From positions 202,652 through 266,651 of the forward strand of contig MFXP01000004.1 in the NCBI GenBank assembly GCA_001787535.1: 64,000 bases of DNA. The letters are read 5' to 3'. The stretch comes from Candidatus Peribacteria bacterium RIFCSPHIGHO2_01_FULL_51_35. Lineage in GTDB: Bacteria > Patescibacteriota > Gracilibacteria > Peribacterales > Peribacteraceae. The notes under the pieces are model-generated. The model did no database searches. It was not told the origin of the DNA and saw nothing but the letters and a program-made list of their open reading frames with translations. Made by a program: the position numbers and the translations under genes. This document shows positions 1 through 11,168 of this stretch, in pieces; position 1 is the stretch's first letter, and each line of letters begins with the position of its first letter.

Positions 1-675
1 GTGTGCGGGATTTCTATAGTCGATGTAAATGGTGAGCGCACCCGAACGACTCTGCATACCGCCCGTGTCGTACGGCGGCCAGCGAATGTTGGCAGTGCCG
101 GCTTTTTTGACGAGTGTCAGTGCATCGGCATGATCAATGAAAAGATTGTGCGGTGCGGGAATGCCATCGTCGCGCACGAATTCCTTGGGAAGACCGAGTC
201 CGTTGATGGCTGCGATGCCAGCGGATCCCGCTCTCTCAAACGCTTCCGGACTGCCTCCCGCATGCAGAATCGGCGTTTTCCACGGCAGGATGGTATCGAC
301 AAAATACGGTCGCAGGGAGCGCACGGGACCGAGCAACGCCGGGACATTGGCCGTATCGAACGTCAGGAGGAAACGCGTTATGAATCCTTCCACAGGATAC
401 TCCTGAATGAGCAGCGCCTCCGCCAGACCTTGGTGATACGGGCGCGCATCCTCGTGGTTTTCGACGATCAGCGAGAAGAGACTGCGCTCGCGCGTGCCCA
501 CGGGCAGCAGGTTCAGGCGCGAGAGCACATCGCTGATGTTTCTTCCTCTCAGCCCCACATACCCCGATGCGTCCTCCGAACGATTGGCTTCGGTGGCAGC
601 GGATAGCAGAAGAGCACCCGTGGCACACACGAAGACGATGCACATTCCTGCGAAGAGACGGGACGGAAATCGCAT
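1..675 (-). CDS. DUF3048 (YerB-like) exported protein, 3' end off the window
   Basis: This open frame of 225 codons on the minus strand runs off the left edge with no stop. Residues 1-26 form a signal peptide (basic start, hydrophobic run, SAATEA); no lipobox Cys is seen. The segment ENHEDARPYHQGLAEALL, followed by PVEGFITRF and LGPVRSLRPYFVD, matches the start of the DUF3048 family (YerB-like cell-envelope proteins of unknown biochemical role). The ATG lies 14 nt after the L25 stop on the same strand, so the two may be cotranscribed. There is no Shine-Dalgarno sequence. Family assignment is by recalled motifs. Confidence 0.8.
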   Translation of the reverse strand, partial: MRFPSRLFAGMCIVFVCATGALLLSAATEANRSEDASGYVGLRGRNISDVLSRLNLLPVGTRERSLFSLIVENHEDARPYHQGLAEALLIQEYPVEGFITRFLLTFDTANVPALLGPVRSLRPYFVDTILPWKTPILHAGGSPEAFERAGSAGIAAINGLGLPKEFVRDDGIPAPHNLFIDHADALTLVKKAGTANIRWPPYDTGGMQSRSGALTIYIDYRNPAH

Positions 676-688
676 GATGAGAGGTGAA

Positions 689-1411
689 TTATTTCTTGCC
701 TGCCTTTTTCTCTTCCACTTTCGCTTCTTTGGCCGGTGCACCGGCACCCTCCGGATTTCCGGGGATGACACCTCCTGCCTTCGGTGGCTCACCTTCGGTA
801 GCCGCTGCTGCTGCAGCAACTTCTTCCGCAGTCGGTGTGGGCGGTGCAATCTCTTCCACGGCGCGCGGTTCTTGAACGATGGCAAGCACCATGTCCTTGG
901 CATCCATCACTGTGACACCTTTGGGCACCGTGAGATCGGCGACCGTTACGGAATCGTGGAACGCCACGAGCTTCGCAATGTTCACGGGAAGATCGTGCGG
1001 CAGATCTCCCGGCAGGGAGCGGACGCGTACATGGTGGTGTGATGCGACAAAGATCGCTCCAAGTTCCTTGCACGCAGGCGCTTCGCCTTCGAAACGCACG
1101 GGCACTTCCGCCTCGATCTCTTTCTTCATGTTTACGGCGTAGAAATCCACGTGGATCTCCCGTCCGGAAACGGGATGAAAACTCACGGCCTTGAACAGCA
1201 CCGGGAGCGTCTTTCCATCAATATCCAGCTCCACAAGCGTGCTTTCCCCGGCCTTGGCAAATGCCTTATGGAGAGGAACAAGATCGCACTGAATGGCCAT
1301 GTTCTTCACTTCATTGCCGTAGACAATGCACGGCACCGCACCGGCCTTACGCACATGCTTGGCGGAAACCTTGTCGGGGATTGCCTTTCCTTTGAGGGTT
1401 ATCTTGTCCAT
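689..1411 (-). CDS. rplY: Large ribosomal subunit protein bL25, Ctc/TL5 type
   Basis: 240 residues. The N-terminal part (about 1-95; KGKAIPDKVSAKHVRKAGAV, VPCIVYG) is the 5S rRNA-binding L25 domain. Residues 100-185 are the TL5 C-terminal beta domain (HVDFYAVN, ELGAIFVASHHHVRVRSLPGDLP). The last 50 residues are an Ala/Pro/Lys-rich tail that looks disordered. It acts in the 50S central protuberance by binding 5S rRNA. I start at MDKITLKG because the longer frame upstream covers the promoter. A DUF3048 gene follows 14 nt downstream. Confidence 0.95.
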   Translation of the reverse strand: MDKITLKGKAIPDKVSAKHVRKAGAVPCIVYGNEVKNMAIQCDLVPLHKAFAKAGESTLVELDIDGKTLPVLFKAVSFHPVSGREIHVDFYAVNMKKEIEAEVPVRFEGEAPACKELGAIFVASHHHVRVRSLPGDLPHDLPVNIAKLVAFHDSVTVADLTVPKGVTVMDAKDMVLAIVQEPRAVEEIAPPTPTAEEVAAAAAATEGEPPKAGGVIPGNPEGAGAPAKEAKVEEKKAGKK

Positions 1412-1423
1412 AAGAGAGACCAG

Positions 1424-1452
1424 AGAGTACGGTAAACGGCGAAACAGGTCAA
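1424..1452 (-). promoter_or_regulatory. Promoter of rplY
   Basis: On the minus strand, -35 TTGACC (1447-1452) and -10 TACTCT (1424-1429) are separated by 17 nt. The start codon is 12 nt beyond the -10, leaving a leader of about 5 nt without a Shine-Dalgarno sequence. Confidence 0.6.
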
Positions 1453-1494
1453 TACAACGAATGTTGGCATGATGTACCGCACAGATTGATTCTT

Positions 1495-1530
1495 TTGTAG
1501 AGACGCCCCGCATATGCGGGGTCCCTACAA
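1495..1530. repeat. REP-like hairpin (TTGTAG...CTACAA family)
   Basis: Near-perfect inverted repeat with outer arms TTGTAGRGAC / GTCCCTACAA and an inner GC-rich palindrome CCCCGCATATGCGGGG. It lies between the glycosyltransferase stop and the rplY promoter. Similar hairpins sit near 14.3, 35.1, 35.2, 57.6, 57.9 and 63.5 kb. Confidence 0.75.
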
Positions 1531-1537
1531 CGATGGA

Positions 1538-2359
1538 TCACATTCGAGGCAAAGGCATTCCTCGCCACTTCCAAAAATACCTGCACGCACTGGCAATATG
1601 GGCTCTGCCGGTTTTTCTCAGGAGCATCGAAAAAGCATTCATTTCACTCAGCCTCCGTTTCCTGTCCACCGCCACAGCACTTGGGAAGTAGACGACACGC
1701 TTGCCTTGTTCCCAGCAGGTGCGGCACAGATCTATGTCTTCGAAGAAGAGGAAGTATCGGGGATCAAACCCTCCGATTTGTTGCACAAAATCGCGCCGCA
1801 TGAGCAAACACCCTCCCACCACCCAATCGGCGTCACGTTCCTCATCAATCGATTGATCGAGCTGCAGGTACTTTTTGAGACGATGCGGAAAAAGCGATCG
1901 TAAAAACGTGCGTTTGATGAGGACATCCCACGGACCGGGGAACGATCGCACCGAATGGCGCACGGTGCCGTCATCATGGATCAATTTGGGTGCAAGGATC
2001 CCAATACTCGGATCACTCTGCATTTTATTGATCATCTTTTCGAGCGCGTCGGGTTTGAGTTTCTTATCCGGATTATTGATGAGGATGTATGTGCCGTGTG
2101 CATGCGCAATGCCCAGGCCATAGCCTTGTCCGAAGCCTCGATTCATCGATGATTCCAAAATCCGCACATCAGCGAATCCTTGTAATCGAGCGTGCAGAAT
2201 TCCGATGGAGTCATCATCCGAATGATTATCCACAACCAAGATCTCCATCGAGTGTTTCATGGTCTGTGCTTTCAACGCTCGCACACACTCCACTGCGGAA
2301 AGTCCGGAGCGGAAGTTTAAGATGATTGCCGTGACGAGGGGATGAGGGGAATCCGACAT
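1538..2359 (-). CDS. Family 2 glycosyltransferase, rhamnosyltransferase-like
   Basis: 273 residues with the GT2 GT-A fold: TAIILNFRSG at the N-terminus, ILVVDNHSDDDS (nucleotide-binding Asp), NRGFGQGYGLG, ILINNPDKKL (DxD-equivalent region), then GGCLLMRRDFVQQIGGFDPRYFLFFEDIDLC, the acceptor-side ED motif typical of WbbL-like enzymes. It probably adds a sugar to a surface polysaccharide at the cytoplasmic membrane; donor and acceptor are unknown. The start MSDSPHPLV is chosen because a TATACT box (2368-2373) lies 8 nt upstream, so the mRNA is nearly leaderless and the longer frame would cover the promoter. Confidence 0.88.
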   Translation of the reverse strand: MSDSPHPLVTAIILNFRSGLSAVECVRALKAQTMKHSMEILVVDNHSDDDSIGILHARLQGFADVRILESSMNRGFGQGYGLGIAHAHGTYILINNPDKKLKPDALEKMINKMQSDPSIGILAPKLIHDDGTVRHSVRSFPGPWDVLIKRTFLRSLFPHRLKKYLQLDQSIDEERDADWVVGGCLLMRRDFVQQIGGFDPRYFLFFEDIDLCRTCWEQGKRVVYFPSAVAVDRKRRLSEMNAFSMLLRKTGRAHIASACRYFWKWRGMPLPRM

Positions 2360-2434
2360 GTGCGAGAAGTATACCTTTGCACACAGCAAAAACCCCTTGT
2401 CTAGAGCACAGCGCACTATGCCCTACGCGGGTAC

Positions 2435-2462
2435 TTGACAATATAAATTTTAGTTTTAACAT
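2435..2462 (+). promoter_or_regulatory. Leaderless promoter of the 2469 gene
   Basis: TTGACA (2435-2440), a 16-nt spacer and TAACAT (2457-2462). Only 6 nt separate the -10 from the ATG at 2469, so transcription should begin at or next to the start codon. Confidence 0.6.
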
Positions 2463-2468
2463 AACACC

Positions 2469-3497
2469 ATGACTGAAAATCTTATTCCGCAAGGCGAACA
2501 GGAAAGGCCGCAAACTGAAGGCCAGATGGCGAAAGCACTTCTTGCGGAAACTTTACTCGCGAAAGGCAATTACTTTCGTGCATTTCTGTACTATGAAGAG
2601 GCTGGTGTTCATCTTGATACTAGCACCCTGCTGAAACTTGCTAAGGGACTGGAGAGAGATGGCATGGAACGTCATGCAAAAATAATCGCAAGAATTTATT
2701 GTACATTGGACGATCAGAAAAATCTCAAGAGATGTGCTGAGGCTGCGCGTAAGTTTAAATACTATGACACCGCTATTGAGGCCTATCTGGGAATGAAATC
2801 TCCGCTCTCTCCCGATGAAGTTGAGGAATTTGCTCAGGAAGCTTTACAGAGAGATCCTAGCGTAATAAGGGGAGTGAAAAAGCTCTATGAACACTTGGGA
2901 GTCCAAGTCCCTGAAGATGTGTGGTTGGATTGGGGAAACAAAATTTGGACGAGAGTTCTAGGTCGAAAAGATCACTATGATAAGTACTTTTACGGCTCCC
3001 CTTACAGAGAAGAGCTACAAGGTGCTGCATACGCATTTCATCTAGGAGGCAACAGAGAGAAAATGATGGAGTGCATTGATTACGCTATCAAGAACAATGA
3101 GCCATGGATTGGCTACAAGATTTGTAAAGAAGTTGGTGGAGAGGGAACAAGAGAGCGAATGGAGGAAATCGCAAGGAAGGCTTTGGAAGTAAATGATAAT
3201 TTTAGCAGTACTCGACTCGAGAGCGCGCTAAACGCCTTTAGCGAACTCGGCATCCCACCTCCCAAGAAGGACGTACTTCGACTTGCAAAGAAACTTGGTA
3301 AAGAAGCAGGCAAGATTCAGACAGATCTAAAATTACAGATACGTGCCTACGAAGTTGTCGGGGCAGCGGACGAACTTCAAACGCTCGCTGAAAAATTGAT
3401 CGATAAAGACGATAATGGCGCTGCACTTCAAGTTCTCCAAAGTGTTGCGCGCTTGCAGTTGAAAGCGATCTTAGAAGAGAGACGTGAAGAGCAATAA
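2469..3497 (+). CDS. Alpha-helical repeat protein of unknown function
   Basis: 342 residues, soluble, with no signal peptide or membrane segment. The sequence is almost entirely amphipathic helix with repeated 35-40 residue units (AKALLAETLLAKGNYFRAFLYYEEAG, CAEAARKFKYYDTAIEAYLGM, LQGAAYAFHLGGNREKMMECIDYAI), suggesting a TPR-like alpha-solenoid scaffold. I do not recognise a family. Base composition is visibly more A+T-rich than the flanking genes, which may mean recent acquisition. It is divergently transcribed from the glycosyltransferase and has its own leaderless promoter. Confidence 0.7.
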   Translation: MTENLIPQGEQERPQTEGQMAKALLAETLLAKGNYFRAFLYYEEAGVHLDTSTLLKLAKGLERDGMERHAKIIARIYCTLDDQKNLKRCAEAARKFKYYDTAIEAYLGMKSPLSPDEVEEFAQEALQRDPSVIRGVKKLYEHLGVQVPEDVWLDWGNKIWTRVLGRKDHYDKYFYGSPYREELQGAAYAFHLGGNREKMMECIDYAIKNNEPWIGYKICKEVGGEGTRERMEEIARKALEVNDNFSSTRLESALNAFSELGIPPPKKDVLRLAKKLGKEAGKIQTDLKLQIRAYEVVGAADELQTLAEKLIDKDDNGAALQVLQSVARLQLKAILEERREEQ

Positions 3498-3783
3498 AAG
3501 GACATTCCATCCTGTTGCCGTGCTCACCTCCATCTGGTGGTTAACAGAGTGGGAGCGCACCACTTGCCCCAAACGCCTTTGGAGGTTCACACGTTCCCAA
3601 TGCAATCTCTTTGCTGCACTGGGTCGTTTGATATGCGAGGGGAGAGAAGGCTGCTGATTGATTGTTTCCATTGCCTCAGCTTAAGGAGTATTTCGGCTCC
3701 GCAGCACTTGCATCTTATCATAAAAATGCAATAATTATATTAGTTGGCAACCAGCCCCCTGTTCTTTTATAAGGAGAAGTAAG

Positions 3784-4065
3784 ATGAACAAGCTAAAGTT
3801 AAATCTCGTTATCTGGCGAGACGGCGGTGGGAGTTTGGAGTTTCACTTTTGTGAACCAGGGGAAGACTCAGAGGCTCCAAAAGATTATGAAGTGGTCCAC
3901 TGCGCTCCCGTGGAATTTGACCATCAGATTCTGCAAGATGCGTTCGAGACGCTCGTACATCTTGACCGCAAGGTTGTCCAAGGGAATGAGATCGAATCAC
4001 CATTCATGGAGGTATTGCTCACCATGGTTGAGGCAGGCTATAAAGCTGCTCTCAAAAGTGAGTAG
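3784..4065 (+). CDS. Small hypothetical protein, 93 aa
   Basis: A 93-residue soluble, acidic protein (WRDGGGSLEFHFCEPGEDSE, HCAPVEFDHQILQDAFETLVHLD). I recognise no domain. It is one of very few genes here with a clear Shine-Dalgarno sequence (AAGGAG, 7 nt before the ATG), unlike the mostly leaderless genes around it. It is followed at once by a strong bidirectional terminator shared with hppA. The 286 nt upstream hold no convincing gene; a possible promoter (TTGCAT near 3710, then an A/T-rich -10) lies just before it. Confidence 0.65.
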   Translation: MNKLKLNLVIWRDGGGSLEFHFCEPGEDSEAPKDYEVVHCAPVEFDHQILQDAFETLVHLDRKVVQGNEIESPFMEVLLTMVEAGYKAALKSE

Positions 4066-4082
4066 CCTCTGCCAACAAAAAA

Positions 4083-4111
4083 GCCTCCATGTCAGGGATG
4101 ACAATGGAGGC
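4083..4111. terminator. Bidirectional Rho-independent terminator
   Basis: Stem GCCTCCAT...ATGGAGGC with an inner TGTC/GACA pairing. ATTTTATT follows on the plus strand and TTTTTT on the minus strand, so it can end both the 3784 gene and hppA. Confidence 0.85.
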
Positions 4112-4127
4112 ATTTTATTATTGGCAA

Positions 4128-6242
4128 TTACATAAAGAGTGCCGCCAACGCTAGCGTCAACGTCGAGAACAATTTGATCAACACGTGCAAGCTTGGGCCG
4201 GCCGTGTCCTTGAACGGATCGCCAACGGTGTCGCCCGTAACGGCAGCCTGGTGTGCAGGACTCCTCTTGCCGCCGTGGTGTCCGGTTTCGATGAATTTCT
4301 TTGCATTGTCCCATGCGCCGCCGGCGTTATTCATGTAGGCAGCCAAGAGCACGCCGGTGATGGTGCCGACCATCAAGAGACCGGCGACTGCTTCTGCGCG
4401 GAAGATGAGACCAACGACGATCGGTGAGGCAACAGCCACGATGCCCGGGAGGATCATTTCTTTCAGAGCTGCTTTCGTGGCGATGTCCACGGCAGCGGCG
4501 TAGTCCGGTAACTCCGTTCCTGCCATGATTCCTTTCTTCTCGCGGAATTGTTTGCGGACTTCCTCCACAATCACGCCTGCGGCGCGGCCGACGGCGCGGA
4601 TGGTGAGAGACGTGAAGAAGAAGACGACCATGGCGCCCAAGAATGCGCCTACGAAGACTTCCACTTTCGCCAAGTCCACGACGGTCATATGCACTTCTTC
4701 CAAGAATGCGGAGAAAAGAAGGAAGGCGGCCAGAGCGGCGGAGCCGACGGCGTAGCCTTTTGTCAGTGCTTTTGTCGTGTTGCCTGCGGAGTCCAATTCA
4801 TCTGTCACCACGCGCATCTCCTCCGGTGCTTTGCTCATTTCCACGATGCCTCCGGCGTTGTCTGTGATCGGTCCGAACATATCCATAGCAAGGACGTAGC
4901 CGACGACCGCAAGCATTCCCATGGTGGCAACGGCTGTGCCGTAGAGGCCGCCCGTGGGCAGACCCGTTTGTTCACCGAACCAGTAGGAAAGGAAGAGTGC
5001 AGTACATACCGTCAGCACCGAGAGTCCCGTGGACTCCATACCAATGGCCGTGCCCGAGATGATGTTCGTTGCATGTCCCGTCGTGCTGGCCTGTGCAATT
5101 GCTTGGACAGGGCGGTGCTGTTTGCCTGTGTAGTAATCCGTGATGTATACGAATGCGATGCTGGTGAGTACACCTGTGACTCCTGCGAAGAAGTACCAGA
5201 CGGCAGAGTTCGTTAGACTTACGTTCATAATGGCAGCCAATGTGGATGCATGCTGTTGATCCGTAAGCATCAGCGCGGAGCAGATGTAGAGAGCCGCAGT
5301 CGTGAGGATGGCCGTCACCCAGAAGCCGCGTGTCATTGCTTTCATGGGAGCTTCGCCTTTCTTTGCCTTTACCGAGTACACACCAATGATGGCTGCAACC
5401 AAACCGATGGCGCGCAGCACCAAGGGGAAGAGGATTCCTTTGAGGCCGAAGACGGGGTAGAGGGCAACACCCAAGACCATCGCTCCGATGTTTTCTGCAG
5501 AGATGGATTCAAAAAGATCCGCACCGCGACCTGCGCAGTCACCGACGTTGTCACCAACCAAGTCGGCAATGACGGCGGGGTTTCTTGGATCATCCTCCGG
5601 AATGCCTGCTTCGATCTTTCCAACGAGATCCGCACCGACATCCGCAGCCTTTGTGTAGATGCCTCCTCCCAACTGTGCGAAGAGGGCCACAAAGCTGGCT
5701 CCGAATCCGTAACCGACGATGAGGGAAGGAATCTGATCCGGTGTGAGATCAAAACCGACGCGGTACAGCAGGTAGAGTCCGCTGATGCCAAGCAGCGAGA
5801 GTGCCGTGATGACGATCGCAGACACCGTGCCGCCACGCAGAGCCATCTGCAAAGCGGCATTCAGTCCTTTGTCCGCAACACCGGCGGTCTTCAAGTTCGC
5901 TTTGGTGGCAACAACCATGCTCACGATGCCGGCAAGTCCGGAGAGCAATGCTCCCAGCAGGAACGATCCTCCCACTTCCATGCCCCGCGTCCAGCCTTCT
6001 TCTCCACCCGTCAGTCCGTAGACCACGGTGATGCCCACGCCGACCACCAGCGACAGGATGGCAATGGTGCGGTACTGGCGGCGGATGAATGCGCGCGCAC
6101 CCGTAGCGATGGCGGCTGCCACTTTTTGCATGGCGGCGGTGCCATCACCTGCGGAGGTGACGCCTTTCCAAAAAACAAGACTGTAGAAGAGTCCTGCGAT
6201 CGCGATGACCGGTGCCAGGAGCTCGAGTGAAAGTGTACTCAT
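4128..6242 (-). CDS. hppA: Membrane-bound, K+-independent-type proton-pumping pyrophosphatase
   Basis: 704 residues with about 16 membrane segments, the usual length for this family. It couples PPi hydrolysis to ion pumping across the cytoplasmic membrane. Catalytic signatures are present: [29 protein letters not shown] and a C-terminal GGAWDNAKK...[20 protein letters not shown]. At the position that separates subfamilies the motif reads GNTTKA; Lys there is characteristic of K+-independent H+-pumping enzymes, whereas K+-dependent ones carry Ala. The promoter has an extended -10 (TGTCATACT) followed by a pyrimidine-rich leader with no Shine-Dalgarno sequence. Ion specificity is inferred. Confidence 0.95.
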   Translation of the reverse strand: MSTLSLELLAPVIAIAGLFYSLVFWKGVTSAGDGTAAMQKVAAAIATGARAFIRRQYRTIAILSLVVGVGITVVYGLTGGEEGWTRGMEVGGSFLLGALLSGLAGIVSMVVATKANLKTAGVADKGLNAALQMALRGGTVSAIVITALSLLGISGLYLLYRVGFDLTPDQIPSLIVGYGFGASFVALFAQLGGGIYTKAADVGADLVGKIEAGIPEDDPRNPAVIADLVGDNVGDCAGRGADLFESISAENIGAMVLGVALYPVFGLKGILFPLVLRAIGLVAAIIGVYSVKAKKGEAPMKAMTRGFWVTAILTTAALYICSALMLTDQQHASTLAAIMNVSLTNSAVWYFFAGVTGVLTSIAFVYITDYYTGKQHRPVQAIAQASTTGHATNIISGTAIGMESTGLSVLTVCTALFLSYWFGEQTGLPTGGLYGTAVATMGMLAVVGYVLAMDMFGPITDNAGGIVEMSKAPEEMRVVTDELDSAGNTTKALTKGYAVGSAALAAFLLFSAFLEEVHMTVVDLAKVEVFVGAFLGAMVVFFFTSLTIRAVGRAAGVIVEEVRKQFREKKGIMAGTELPDYAAAVDIATKAALKEMILPGIVAVASPIVVGLIFRAEAVAGLLMVGTITGVLLAAYMNNAGGAWDNAKKFIETGHHGGKRSPAHQAAVTGDTVGDPFKDTAGPSLHVLIKLFSTLTLALAALFM

Positions 6243-6353
6243 AGAAAAAGTGAGGAGAGAACGGGCAAGTATGACATTGCCAAAGTGCGCTTGAGCCTAC
6301 GGAAAAGCCTCCAAAAAGGCAAGGCAGGCACAAAGGCGTTGTATGATGCAGAT

Positions 6354-8690
6354 ATGAAGGCGGAAAACTCAGTCACAGACATGTTGGCCAAGAGAATCAA
6401 AGAAACACCTGCGGCACCCGGCATTTACCGCTGGTTGGGCATTGAAGGAACCGTCCTCTACGTCGGAAAGGCCAAGAATATCCGCAATCGTCTCCGCAGT
6501 TACCTCCAGAAAGGGGACAAAGGTCCGTGGAAGGCAGCACTCCTGCGGCAAGTGAAGGATTTTGATGTCACCGTGACGACAAACGAACTCGAGGCACTGG
6601 TCTTGGAGACAAACCTCATCAAAAAACTGCGTCCGAAATACAACGTCCTCATGAAGGATGATAAAAATTACGTGTATGTCCGCGTGGCCTGGCAGGATCC
6701 GTACCCTTCCGTAGATGTCGTCCGTCGTATGGAGGGAAACGGCGCCAAATATTTCGGTCCATATTTAAGCGCCTGGGAAACCAGGAAACATTTGGATCTC
6801 CTCAACCTCCTCTTTCCGTATCAGGCGTGTCAAAAATCCTTGGATCTTCTGAATCGATCATCTGGAGGCTCCGCGCCTGGCACGGCGGTCGCGACCGCCG
6901 TGCCGTGTCTCGGGCACCAGATCGGCAAGTGTTGCGGACTTTGCGTCGGTGCAATCACACAAGAAGAGTATCGATCGCATATCGAACAGATCATGCGGTT
7001 CTTCAAAGGAGATCATGAACCCGTGAAGGAACGCATTCGAATTCTGATGCAGGAAGCAGCCACTGCGAAGAAATTCGAGCGTGCAGCCGGCCTCCGCGAT
7101 CATCTGCAGATGGTGGAGAAGCTCGAAGAAAAACAACTCGTCTCCGATCCCACGGCGGGGGATGCCGACTTCATCGGCATTGCGCTCCTCTCCGGCCGTG
7201 CGCATGTCATAGTCCTCCTCCAGCGCGATGGCAAAGTCATCGGCGAGACGCATCTCTCTTTGGCAGGCCAAGCGGAGAATGTTTCCGATGTGTTGGAACA
7301 ATTTCTGCCGCAATTCTACGAACAAACTGAAGATATTCCGGATATCGTTTTTATTTCGGAAGAATTTACCGAGCGCGATCTGTTGGAAGCGTATCTTTCG
7401 TTGAAAAAAGAAAAGAAAGTGCGCGTCATCATCCCGGAGCGTGGAAAGAAATCACACTTGCTGGAACTGGCGCAGAAGAATGCACTCGCGAAAGCAAAAC
7501 AGGGGGAAGCCAAGTGGGAAGCGAATGCCAGAAATACGATGGAAGCGTTATCTATGTTGCAGCAGATTTTGAATCTGCCGGCCACTCCCGAGCGAATCGA
7601 GTGCTATGACATCTCCCACCTGGGCGGCACCGAAACCGTCGGCAGCATGATTGTCTTCCGCGATGCCAAACCTGTGCGCGACCATTATCGTGCGTTTGCA
7701 TTGCGCGATATAGAAGAAGGCGAAGTGGATGATTATAAATCTTTAAAAGAAGTTCTAACGCGACGACTCAAGTACTTGGGCATCAGCATCAAAGAAGAGG
7801 AAAAAGAATGGAACAAAAAGGGGATGAAATTTGGACGAGCCCGCGCGAAGGAAATCGAAGTCATTCAAAAGATTTTAGAAGAGAATCAGATGGGCGCAGT
7901 GGATCTCAAATCCAAGGATTTTTTGGTCGGACGCAAAGAAAAAGAGATCCTCGCCTGTGCCCGGCTCTACAAACATCCCGGCACTATTTTGGAGATCAAA
8001 TCCGTGTGGGTGCACGATTCGTTGCGTGGCAATAAACTAGGACATTTCCTCGTGCGAAAATTGCTCAAGACTGTGAAAAAAGGAAAAGTGTACGTGTGCA
8101 TCAATCCCGATCTGCACGAATATTATGCAGAGACCGGCTTCCGTCATGTCCTTACGCCGCCTGCTCTGCTTCAGGAAAAAATGAATGAGTTCCATACGGA
8201 GAATCCGAACTCTCCCGTGCCTATGGCCATGGTCCACGACACTATTCAGAACAAAATCGACCCTTCCTTCACGGTGGCACCCGATCTCATCGTCATAGAC
8301 GGTGGCAAAGGACAACTTTCCAGCGTCATGGAGATTGTGCAGAAGTCAGATCTCTCCATTCCCGTCATCGGACTCGCGAAGAGGGAAGAAGATGTCTTCG
8401 TACCCGGCGTGCCGGCACCCATCGCGTTCCCGAAAGATTCTCCTGCCAAGTTTTTATTGATGCGCATGCGGGACGAAGCGCACCGGTTTGCAAACCGTCT
8501 CCGTGAAACACGCGGCAAAAAGCGTGCCGTGCACTCGGCATTGGATGAAATCAGCGGCATTGGGCCGCAGACGAAGCGGGAACTCCTGGAACGCTTTGGT
8601 TCCGTCACGAGTATTAAAGAAGCTTCTGATGAAGAGCTGGCAACCGTGCTCACCGAGGGGCAGCTCCGGGAACTAAGAGCCAACTTATAG
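6354..8690 (+). CDS. uvrC: Excinuclease ABC subunit UvrC with inserted GNAT-like domain
   Basis: 778 residues against about 600 in typical UvrC. The GIY-YIG nuclease is at residues 10-95 (GIYRWLG, YVGKAKNIRNRLRSY), the Cys-rich linker and UVR motif follow, then the RNase H-like nuclease with its acidic residues (CYDISHLGG, EGEVDDYKS, LIVIDGGKGQLSS, RDEAHRFANR) and a C-terminal helix-hairpin-helix pair (ISGIGPQTKRELLERFGS). About residues 485-625 split the nuclease domain and read as a GNAT acetyltransferase (VWVHDSLRGNKLGHFLVRKLL, YYAETGFRHV). Residues near 175-185 include a palindromic repeat insertion. The start is set by TATGAT (6342-6347), 6 nt before the ATG. It makes the dual incision in nucleotide excision repair. 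Confidence 0.95.
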   Translation: MKAENSVTDMLAKRIKETPAAPGIYRWLGIEGTVLYVGKAKNIRNRLRSYLQKGDKGPWKAALLRQVKDFDVTVTTNELEALVLETNLIKKLRPKYNVLMKDDKNYVYVRVAWQDPYPSVDVVRRMEGNGAKYFGPYLSAWETRKHLDLLNLLFPYQACQKSLDLLNRSSGGSAPGTAVATAVPCLGHQIGKCCGLCVGAITQEEYRSHIEQIMRFFKGDHEPVKERIRILMQEAATAKKFERAAGLRDHLQMVEKLEEKQLVSDPTAGDADFIGIALLSGRAHVIVLLQRDGKVIGETHLSLAGQAENVSDVLEQFLPQFYEQTEDIPDIVFISEEFTERDLLEAYLSLKKEKKVRVIIPERGKKSHLLELAQKNALAKAKQGEAKWEANARNTMEALSMLQQILNLPATPERIECYDISHLGGTETVGSMIVFRDAKPVRDHYRAFALRDIEEGEVDDYKSLKEVLTRRLKYLGISIKEEEKEWNKKGMKFGRARAKEIEVIQKILEENQMGAVDLKSKDFLVGRKEKEILACARLYKHPGTILEIKSVWVHDSLRGNKLGHFLVRKLLKTVKKGKVYVCINPDLHEYYAETGFRHVLTPPALLQEKMNEFHTENPNSPVPMAMVHDTIQNKIDPSFTVAPDLIVIDGGKGQLSSVMEIVQKSDLSIPVIGLAKREEDVFVPGVPAPIAFPKDSPAKFLLMRMRDEAHRFANRLRETRGKKRAVHSALDEISGIGPQTKRELLERFGSVTSIKEASDEELATVLTEGQLRELRANL
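6879..6904. repeat. 26-bp perfect palindrome inside uvrC
   Basis: Arms GGCACGGCGGTCG / CGACCGCCGTGCC lie in frame within uvrC and encode APGTAVATAV, an insert just before the conserved PCLGHQIGKC segment. It resembles the inner arm of the intergenic REP-like hairpin at 63.5 kb, so it is probably a repeat that landed in the gene without breaking it. Confidence 0.8.
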
Positions 8691-8693
8691 AAG

Positions 8694-8762
8694 AAGTGCC
8701 AAGTTCGATGTGCCATGTGCCAAGTATTTCCTTGGCACTTCGCCCCTGGCACTTGGCACTTT
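8694..8762 (+). repeat. Interspersed inverted repeat built of TTGGCACTT units, copy 1
   Basis: About 68 bp made of alternating GTGCCAAGT and ACTTGGCAC units forming a long imperfect hairpin just after the uvrC stop. The same element occurs in reverse orientation at 50364-50432 after pnp. It may act as an mRNA 3' stabiliser or terminator. Confidence 0.8.
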
Positions 8763-8837
8763 CTCGAAAGCAAGCAATCTTCTTTGCACTCCGCTTGCGT
8801 TTCACTATACTTAGAATCCTCTTTCCCTCTCCTTCGT

Positions 8838-9218
8838 ATGAAAAAAGTTTCTTTGCTTCTCGGTGCTCTTGGCGGAGCGCTCGGCGGTTACCTGCTCAGC
8901 AATTCCAAACTCCGTGCCAGTTTGAGCGAAGCGAAAGATCCGGAGGAAGCGGCGAAGATGCTTGGCAAACACTTGCAGCAGGACGGTAAAAAATTAGCGA
9001 AGGATGTGCAAGCCTTCATCGAGAGCAAAGAAGTGCAGGCGAACCTTGCGAAGGCGAAGAAATTTGCCGTCAAACAAGCAAGTGAAGCACGGAAACAAGT
9101 GGAAAGCTTCATGAAACAGGGGCAAGCGGCTGCCACGAAATCTGCAAAGAAAGGTGCGAAGTCCTTGAAGAAAGCCGTGGGAAAAGCACAGGGTTTTTCG
9201 TCGGAGAATATTCGGTAG
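8838..9218 (+). CDS. YtxH-like membrane-anchored coiled-coil protein
   Basis: 126 residues. Residues 1-22 (KKVSLLLGALGGALGGYLLS) form a Gly-rich transmembrane or signal-anchor segment; the rest is Lys/Ala/Glu-rich helix likely to form a coiled coil. The layout matches YtxH-type general stress or envelope proteins, but this is a structural resemblance, not a motif match. The start follows TATACT (8806) and TAGAAT (8812-8817) boxes with a 14-20 nt pyrimidine-rich leader (CTTTCCCTCTCCTTCGT). Monocistronic. Confidence 0.7.
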   Translation: MKKVSLLLGALGGALGGYLLSNSKLRASLSEAKDPEEAAKMLGKHLQQDGKKLAKDVQAFIESKEVQANLAKAKKFAVKQASEARKQVESFMKQGQAAATKSAKKGAKSLKKAVGKAQGFSSENIR

Positions 9219-11164
<1,946 letters not shown>

Positions 11165-11168
11165 TTTT

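Noticed and set aside
4548..6230. Long plus-strand frames opposite hppA
   Set aside because: Shadow frames of a strongly biased membrane-protein gene; translations are His/Asp/Cys-rich and domain-free.
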